Position numbers and translations under genes: made by a program | Notes under the pieces: model-generated | Seen by the model: the letters and a program-made list of their open reading frames with translations, nothing else | Told to the model about the DNA's origin: nothing | Databases searched by the model: none | Shown here: positions 58,343-64,000 of the stretch, in pieces | Numbering within the stretch: the first letter of the stretch is position 1 | Layout of the letters: each line of letters opens with the position of its first letter | NCBI GenBank assembly: GCA_019055375.1 | Contig: JAHQIW010000454.1 | Span: forward strand, 1-64,000 | Reading direction: 5' to 3' | Length of the DNA stretch: 64,000 nt | Source: Parelaphostrongylus tenuis | Taxonomy: Eukaryota; Nematoda; Chromadorea; Rhabditida; Metastrongylidae

Positions 58343-59454
58343 ACATATGCATAGTCTGTCACTCGAATAACTCCTTTCGTAGACTAAAATAATTCGGTTT
58401 GCAGTCTAGCTGGTGGAGTGTTTTTCTCACACAAGCGGTAAAGATCAGCATGAGTTCCATGTAAAGTAGTTATTGCCCATAGTAATGTTGACGTCAATAT
58501 TTTCGTTGTGCAAAGCAATCGGTTAACGAGCTGATGAGGTTTGTTCCATCTAAGTGTCTTAACTGTGAACCGCATGTCACTGAACACTAGTAGGACGGAA
58601 GTTTTCTTCATTATTTTCCTTACAGAGTTTTCCGTATTTGTCTTACCTTCCATTCCTTAAAGGAGTTATGCATTGCAGACACATATGGGAATGCAGTTCA
58701 GCGAAGAAGAAGTGGATGAGTTGATCAAGGAAGTAGACTGTAACGGTCAGTCTCATTTTTTATTAAACCTCTACATGTCTATGAAAATCTGTTCCTGTCA
58801 AAATCCAACTTATAGTAATGGCCCATCCAACTTTCGTTGCAGTACTTACTCTTACTCGCAATTTTATGCACTTATTTCTTCCATTGATTTCTCATATTTT
58901 TATTTTTCGTATTACTGACGACTCATGTCAGTCCTCTCCATTACTGCCTCTAAAGACCACCTTAAAAAAATAGTAATCTGGTAATCTGATATGATGCTTA
59001 GAGTCTATCATGAGGTCTGGTATGGCACTTATACAATACGAGACAGATGCCGCTTCGCCTTTCCAGGCTCTCCAGTAGCACTGTGCCTTTAAGTTCAGCC
59101 AATCCTTTGAAGGGGTACGTACCGCCTACATATGAGGGAATTGACGCCGAAATTCAAATCACCGCAAGCCAGGTGAAGAGCGGATGCCTCCTGCAAGGGA
59201 TCGGCTGGACCGAAAAGCACCGTGCTACTGGTGAGCCTGGAAAGGCGAATCAGCAGCTGTCTAGTACTTTAAAGTGCATACTAAAATTCATGAAGTGCTT
59301 AGAACATGTTATTAGATTACCAGACCTATGTCAGTTTTTTGACAAACATCTCGAAAGCTGCGCAGTGCAGGAAATACAACTGTAGTGATCATTAATTTAA
59401 GGCAACGGCGAAATTGACTATGAAGAATTTGTGAGGATGATGTCAGAAGTGTGA
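51826..59454 (+). CDS. cal-1: Calmodulin-like Ca2+ sensor, CAL-1 type (5' partial, 5 exons seen)
   Basis: A Ca2+-binding regulatory protein expected to act in the cytosol by binding target peptides when Ca2+-loaded. Exons are 51826-51966, 55086-55168, 57748-57850, 58679-58745 and 59402-59454. All introns are GT-AG and phases join without error into 148 residues plus stop. Four EF-hand loops are present: [36 protein letters not shown] and [12 protein letters not shown]. Words such as [37 protein letters not shown] and [19 protein letters not shown] fit nematode CAL-1 better than canonical calmodulin. The symbol is therefore by similarity recalled from knowledge of that family. Odd points: loop 4 has Cys-Asn-Gly-Asn where Asp is usual at positions 3 and 5. 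The start codon and the short N-terminal extension typical of CAL-1 lie in an exon not found. Introns are crowded with mobile elements. Confidence 0.88.
52105..53137. mobile_element. M2-type element in calmodulin intron
   Basis: Ends resemble the M2 termini at 40747 and 41599 in inverted orientation: gaacttttcataggagcgct at the left, agtactaaggctcttgtga at the right. Internal words gccggacag and agtcttt/agttctttc are shared. More diverged than the 40747 copy. Confidence 0.45.
53138..55085. other. Rest of calmodulin intron; old repeats only
   Basis: Positions 53655-53705 (gaggtcttcatagagcgctc, then aaaaattacgtttc) match a repeat word at 61600-61640. Positions 53937-54025 contain two imperfect tandem units of about 47 bp starting gcgcat.aaaaagga. 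No exon recognised until 55086. Confidence 0.45.
55086..55168 (+). CDS. cal-1: Calmodulin exon: EF-hand 2
   Basis: 83 nt, 27 residues [15 protein letters not shown]...VLMK plus two bases of an Arg codon completed by the next exon. Acceptor tattgcag, donor gtgagt. Loop [12 protein letters not shown] is canonical. Confidence 0.9.
55412..56234 (-). mobile_element. Antisense RTE 3' fragment in calmodulin intron
   Basis: The 163-codon minus-strand frame 55412-55903 aligns in order with the RTE C-terminal third: [20 protein letters not shown] against the LPALTYASETW-type block, then [14 protein letters not shown]. Further right, 56105-56200 matches the module 2 words around 36205-36330 (gatatcatca.caaag.gaaga, tttcactctcatat). 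Opposite in orientation to the host gene. Confidence 0.65.
56247..56547 (-). mobile_element. tRNA-derived SINE (copy 4) in calmodulin intron
   Basis: 301 bp on the minus strand. Box A TGGCGCAGTGG, box B GGTTCGATCTC. Flanking 12-bp duplication ggtattgtgata (56235-56246) and ggtattgtcata (56548-56559), one mismatch. Inserted in the antisense RTE fossil. Confidence 0.85.
56560..57747. other. Calmodulin intron remainder
   Basis: AT-rich, no recognised element or exon before the acceptor atttcag at 57747. Confidence 0.45.
57748..57850 (+). CDS. cal-1: Calmodulin exon: EF-hand 3
   Basis: 103 nt. The first base completes Arg, then 34 residues [14 protein letters not shown] to KHFM. Donor gtgagg. 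Loop [12 protein letters not shown] is canonical. Confidence 0.9.
58290..58336. repeat. (TA)n microsatellite in intron
   Basis: TA dinucleotide run of about 45 bp with a few interruptions, in the intron between EF-hands 3 and 4. Confidence 0.8.
58679..58745 (+). CDS. cal-1: Calmodulin exon: linker helix and start of loop 4
   Basis: 67 nt: [22 protein letters not shown] plus the first base of Gly. Acceptor cattgcag, donor gtcagt. The intron splits EF-hand loop 4 after its third residue. Confidence 0.88.
58985..59320 (+). mobile_element. M1 element in the last calmodulin intron
   Basis: tcatgaggtctggtatggcac and cttatacaatacgagacag match the M1 head. The right part matches 90-190 at the window start. 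A 112-codon frame across it is a by-product. Confidence 0.5.
59402..59454 (+). CDS. cal-1: Calmodulin terminal exon: loop 4 end and stop
   Basis: Two bases complete Gly, then [16 protein letters not shown] and TGA at 59452-59454. Acceptor aatttaag, which is weak but in the only frame giving the canonical ending. GT dinucleotides just before the stop could permit an alternative longer C terminus. Confidence 0.85.
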
Positions 59455-59704
59455 GCCATCCATCACTTCTATGCTTTTGATTGATACTTATATTCAAATT
59501 CACTTACCTGATACTCAGCGTTGACAGGTTTTCTTTCCTGCTGTGTCTTGTAGGTGGAGTTTGAGTCCAGCATTTGTCTCTAATACCACGATGTGTAGCA
59601 TTTTTTTAATGTTAATCTTTCTCTTTTCACTCTCATTTATTCAGCAATATATAGTCCACTAAATGTATAAGAACTCGTAACACCACTGAAAGCTGACAAT
59701 TGAG

Positions 59705-59710
59705 AATAAA
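59705..59710 (+). terminator. cal-1: Polyadenylation signal AATAAA
   Basis: The first AATAAA after the calmodulin stop, 250 bases downstream, implying a 3' untranslated region of roughly 270 bases. Confidence 0.5.
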
Positions 59711-62700
59711 GCATTTTCCAGTGAAAAATGTATTTCTATAGATGGGCCCAGTTTCACAAGCGGGGCGTTCGTTATTCACCCTAGAAACTAAAGATTTCGT
59801 TGACTTATAATCCCCGAACGTTGAGTGGGAGCGTTTCCCGTCGATGTTAACCAGGTACTCATCACTTCTCTGTTCTAAATGAGTGTCGCCACCTTTCCTC
59901 ATACATATCGCCCTCGAGGATCCAGCGTTTCTGCCGTTTGGGAAGATACCCAATTTTTAACCTAAACTGACGTCCTGAATTTTCAAAAAAACACGACAAT
60001 CTGTCGACAAATAGAGAGTTTAAGGTGTTTAGCGATATTATTCTATGGACAAGATGAATGTTATGAATGTTATCATATACCATAACTATATGTTGCTGTG
60101 ATGAGAGCATGAGTAGCCTATCGTTTATAGGGGGTTCTGCAACGCGCACGAGGTCGTTAGTCCAATCTTACTTCCCCAATATTCGGACTTTCCATCCCTG
60201 GATTGCCAAATTTGTGCAAAAGAAAACAAAATTGGAGCCAAAGCCGGCTTGGAAGACGCAGCACTGATGCAGTCGTGTTTTGAGCCTAGATATAATGATA
60301 CAGAGACTCATGGTCTGAAACCGACGTTACTTTTGCACCAATCTTACATTTATCATCAAAGATGGCTCTGTCGTACAATAATTCCACTGTTCGAATTTAA
60401 ATGAGATATTGAATAAAGAATAATGAATAGTGATAGGAAAATCAAAATAGATGTTCAACACTCAGTAATCAATGCTAATATCTATTAGGCCTAGGAGTCA
60501 TCAAATCAGAAATGCCAACGCACTTCGATCACTGTGATTTCGAAACTTAAATACTGAGATTTTTACACAATAGCAGCTTTTCATAGCAAAAATGATTGAT
60601 TGACTAGATTTGTCGATGTAATCATTGTAATCCCCATCCACGATAATCTTTTTAGAGAACAAGTCCACCGTTGCATATCATTATTTCACATCATAGAATC
60701 CTGACCACAAACAAGCAATAAACTACCGAGAAGCAAGCTGTAAGCACTCCCGCAAACTGGCAGTGCAGCAAAACATTCATTATTATTTCAAAAAGAAACG
60801 AGAAGAAAGAGTCGTGCAGAAAAACTTTGATTAGTTCTAACAGTCATGAGCAATTAAGCAAAAAAATGTTGTAGAGTCCGGCCCTCATCGATCTACAATA
60901 TACTTGAATGAATCAAGTCAGAAGTTCAACAACCAAAAATGTTAATCACTATAAATGAGCATGGCATTGAACATGCGAACATACGAAATGTGTGATGCCA
61001 GTTAGGCGGAAAGTAAAACGCCTGTTTACAGAAACCTTGCAGATGAATCTGTATAAATAGTCCTTATACAGCCCACACATGATACAAATCGCAACTGATC
61101 AACGTTTGAGTTACATGAAAGTTTTGAAACACGAAATTTAATGCCTAAAATCGCGTGGTTTCCTAGACTTTTTTGCCCCACGATATGTGAATCGAAATCA
61201 ATTCATGCTGGCTGATTCGTCCCCTCCCCACTGTACAAAAACTATGTATGCTTTTTATTGACAACAATCTTTGTGCTACATTGCCAGAATAAAAGTTTGT
61301 TGATCGCTGAGAAACGAAGGGTCAATTTGCCGCTTTTTCCTGCTGTAAGACAATCGCTATGTTTGTTTTCTCATCATCAACCACCTGAATACTGCGTGTT
61401 TCAATCAAGTGTAGTTGATTGATCTAAAAAGGCCCTTCATAGCGCGCTGTTAGAGCGAAAAGAAAATTATGCTCCACCTTCGGTGCACGTTTTGTTCGAC
61501 TGAGTTCTATTGAAGTCTTCCTACCGAAATTTCAGTGATTATTGCATAGTTAAGATCTCGACGACTCTAAAACTAAAATTAGTTCTTAGAAGGTCTTCAT
61601 AAGACGCTGTAAGAACAGAATGAAGATTACGTTCCATACACGAAATAGTAAGCCAGTAGATCGAGCACCGTGGCGGGTTACAAACTTAACTAACTCCATA
61701 TTCATAACTTCATAACTAACTAGGATGAAAATAAGAGCAAGCACGCATTATACTATAGAATAAAGTCTCCTCCACGAAGCTCGAGATAAGAAACCTGAAA
61801 TTCTTAATAAACGGAGAAAAAATTTCCGGCTAAATAACGAAAATCGCATCTTTTCGAGCCCGCTATTGAAATAGCTGCGATCAGTGCAACTCGATAGCAG
61901 TTTTCGTTATTTATCCAAAAATTTTTCCTTGTTGCTGAGAAGCTTTCAGATTTTCCAAAATCATTCTTGTACAACACTATTTACTCTGCACGTTCATGTG
62001 CTTTTGAGGTGAATATTTCCCAGTGCTTCAAAGTAGTATTCTTTCCGCTCTACGCAAACCTTTTCAAAACCAAACTCAGTTTTAGATTAGTGATTTCAGA
62101 ATCCTCATTTTCTAAGCTACCGAACAGTACTGAAACTCCAGTGAAAAGCCATCCACAGAATTTAGCCGTGCAAAAAATGCGTGGCCAAAGTGAAACGTGT
62201 TTTCCTCTCTCTTGCTACAGCGCGCTAAGAAGGCTGTCTTCCGAAAACCAAGTATGCTCTTGAAATCGTAGATATTTGAGCTATCGAATACCTATTATAA
62301 GTTTGAGAGGAAAGAGAAGAAAGCCCATACCCAAAAAGTTAGAAGAGTATTGTGGTTTTGCACAGATTAATCCGAGAAGCAGTCTATGCATACTTTCAGA
62401 AAAAATAGCGTGTACATTTGGCCGCCTGCTACGCTCGTCTGCACTAAATAAGCAATCATCTGCATGCAAAGCTGTCATGTGGAAAGGATGATTTGAAAAA
62501 ATGAGTTTGTGCAAATTCACAGTGGCACCTAAGTGCTCATATATATTGAAGATGCAAGATAGTAAGAATATAAGCTAGCTATAATAGTGATATGGAGTGG
62601 TACGACATAACTGATTACGGAGAAAGGCCGTAACATGTATGGGGAAAGAATATTAGTTGTCTTAGAAGAAGTTAATACTACAGTGAAAAACAGAAGGAGA

Positions 62701-62802
62701 AAAAAAAATAAATGATTCACATTATTTTGATGATGCAGACAATGGTCTTTTTGAACGAAGTGGTTGTAGAGCCTCTCCAACCATTGTTTTCGAAGTGGAC
62801 AG
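59711..62802. other. No recognised gene; old repeats
   Basis: Positions 61440-61480 and 61605-61645 are two related words (cttcata.g.cgctgt.ag, then gaa.attacg or gaaaattatg) of the repeat also seen at 53655. Overlapping minus-strand frames at 59633-60149 are unrecognised. Confidence 0.4.
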
Positions 62803-63180
62803 ATGCTGCCATACGATCACATTTCGGAGCTATTCTCAGGCATTGTTGGGATAATATCTATAAGCGTATTCTCAAAAGAATATTTCATTCATCTAGAAAT
62901 CGATTCTCAGTTAAATGGGACTACGATATTATTAGTGCTAAATGTCATCATTGCGATCGCCAAATCAAGCATCCCAAACACTTTGCCTTAAAAAGTAGTG
63001 GGATATTCGAACCTTTCAGTTCCGAGGCTTCATCTTGCGTTAGCCCCACTGCTATTGAGTGATAACAAGCACGAATATCACACAATGTTGACATTGACCC
63101 GATCCAAACAGTCACGACTGATTGTGCAACGGATAAAATGTCATCATTGTTTTCATATTCTGTAGTTACATACAACATAA
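62803..63180 (+). pseudogene. Possible Cys-loop channel transmembrane remnant
   Basis: The frame from 62803 reads GIVGIISISVF, then NGTTILLVLNVIIAIAKSSIP (62917-62980). After one in-frame TAA at 62989-62991 it continues VVGYSNLS and LHLALAPLLLSD. Spacing and content loosely resemble the TM1-TM2-TM3 region of nematode Cys-loop ligand-gated channels (hydrophobic TM2 then ..IP.T). No ligand-binding domain or flanking exon was found. Alternatively it is a chance hydrophobic ORF. Confidence 0.25.
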
Positions 63181-63696
63181 TCACTTCTCACATCACATAT
63201 CCCAGAGCAAAATCTCATGAGGAGCACTTGAGAAAAGAAAGGCAGACGTATATCCAACACGATGAATGACAGCTGTCCATAAAACGTTGCTAGAACGTTT
63301 TGCTCACAGATGATGCTATCATTATCTAAGAAGGTATTCGTTTCATTTCGATTCTGCCGTCTTGAAAGAGTGTGAGAAAACACGGCTCTAGACACGTGAG
63401 TTCAAAGCTGTTCATTGGTGAAAAATAGTTTGCAAGCTCAACGGCTGTAAGAACTCTAGCGATTGAGACATCGCTCTGGACAAATTTAGTGATTTGAACA
63501 AATTTCACTAAGACTCACCTTTACGTATTAGCTGATCTCATAATGATACTTTTGAAAATGAGAAAGCTAATTTCCATGGATTTCTCATCGGAAGAAAAAT
63601 TAAGAGAAAACAAGAGTTAACAAGGACGAGATCCACCACTAAATCAATCACTTTGTTTTTATCTGGTCGTTTATAAATGAGGTCACAAAAATGTAG
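63181..63696. other. No recognised feature
   Basis: AT-rich, short ORFs only. Confidence 0.4.
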
Positions 63697-64000
63697 AAAT
63701 ATGTTTGCTGCGCGAGGATTTTACTGATGTTGTCAAGTCCCAGTCACACGATGTTGTTCAATGTCCACGTTACCCATCAGCAAGCAGCTCTCAGGAATAG
63801 AATATTCGTCTCAACCTCAAAATGCCTCGATGTTCTTTCACTAGATGAAGGCGGAATTATGTCACCCAAGCGCCCTTTCATAACGCAATTATATGAGTTT
63901 TTGTATCCCATAGTAGGATTTGATCCATTTGTTTTGAAGTACCCTGTTTCCAACGAAGTAACATTCAGAGGAAGTTTCTTCTTTCTGTTCGCTTCGTTCT
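63697..64000 (+). CDS. Unrecognised open frame running off the window
   Basis: Open without a stop for 101 codons to the window edge, following TAG at 63694-63696. The first ATG is at 63727. The later part (DEGGIMSPKRPFITQLYEF, then GFDPFVLKYPVSNEV) has a protein-like mix of residues. Acceptor-like sites catcag and ctctcag (63775-63796) would suit an internal exon. No family is recognised, and a frame this long can arise by chance here. Confidence 0.25.

Noticed and set aside
58990..59385. 112-codon plus-strand ORF in the last calmodulin intron
   Set aside because: Most of it is M1 element sequence; it has no splice connection to the calmodulin frame.

Overview
The window looks like repeat-rich, gene-poor nuclear DNA from a parasitic strongylid nematode, most likely a hookworm relative. 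This is an inference. It rests on degenerate copies of an RTE-type endonuclease/reverse transcriptase and a Penelope-like element whose protein motifs I associate with hookworm genomes, on nematode-style mariner remnants, and on a split calmodulin gene whose protein closely resembles Caenorhabditis CAL-1. No rRNA, SL RNA, CRISPR array or bacterial-style operon was seen.

Layout. Positions 209-11306 and 22207-30485 are two direct copies (A and B) of one segmental duplication, by eye about 85-90% identical over most of their length. Each copy carries a broken RTE element, a small Thr/Ser-rich secreted-protein gene (open in A, frameshifted in B), an outward-facing pair of tRNA-like sequences, a fossil Penelope-type terminal repeat and an older antisense RTE fragment. 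Copy A has extra insertions of a miniature element, here called M1 (830-2690, 7037-7330, 8766-9165). Between the copies lie a 268-bp palindrome with hammerhead-ribozyme-like cores (12788-13055), isolated RTE 5' fragments (14353-14545 and 17020-17848), and a 3.3-kb foldback with 1,177-bp near-identical inverted arms (17849-21185).

Positions 30486-32730 hold a broken Penelope-like element (RT plus GIY-YIG) with a hammerhead-like motif in its 3' region. A tRNA-derived SINE sits in the last codons of its ORF without breaking the frame. Positions 34250-36786 are antisense RTE 3' fragments separated by (TA)n tracts, followed by a second SINE copy. A mariner-like transposase fossil lies at 37011-37863. 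A miniature element with long terminal inverted repeats (here M2) is at 40747-41599. Positions 41600-51825 are AT-rich degenerate repeat DNA with a third SINE, a minus-strand hammerhead-like motif and a scrap of Penelope RT.

The only clear host gene is the cal-1-like calmodulin at 51826-59454 (plus strand). Five exons with consensus GT-AG introns encode 148 residues with four intact EF-hands; the initiating exon was not found. Its introns hold an M2 copy, an antisense RTE fossil, the fourth SINE, a (TA)n tract and an M1 copy. The right end has a weak trace of a Cys-loop channel transmembrane region (about 62803-63180) and an unrecognised open frame running off the window (63697-64000).

How the parts relate: this is a mobile-element landscape around one Ca2+-sensor gene. 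RTE elements could supply the target-primed reverse transcription machinery for the SINEs, but no SINE/RTE shared tail was established. Hammerhead motifs mark Penelope terminal repeats. All identities quoted are by-eye estimates, not alignments.
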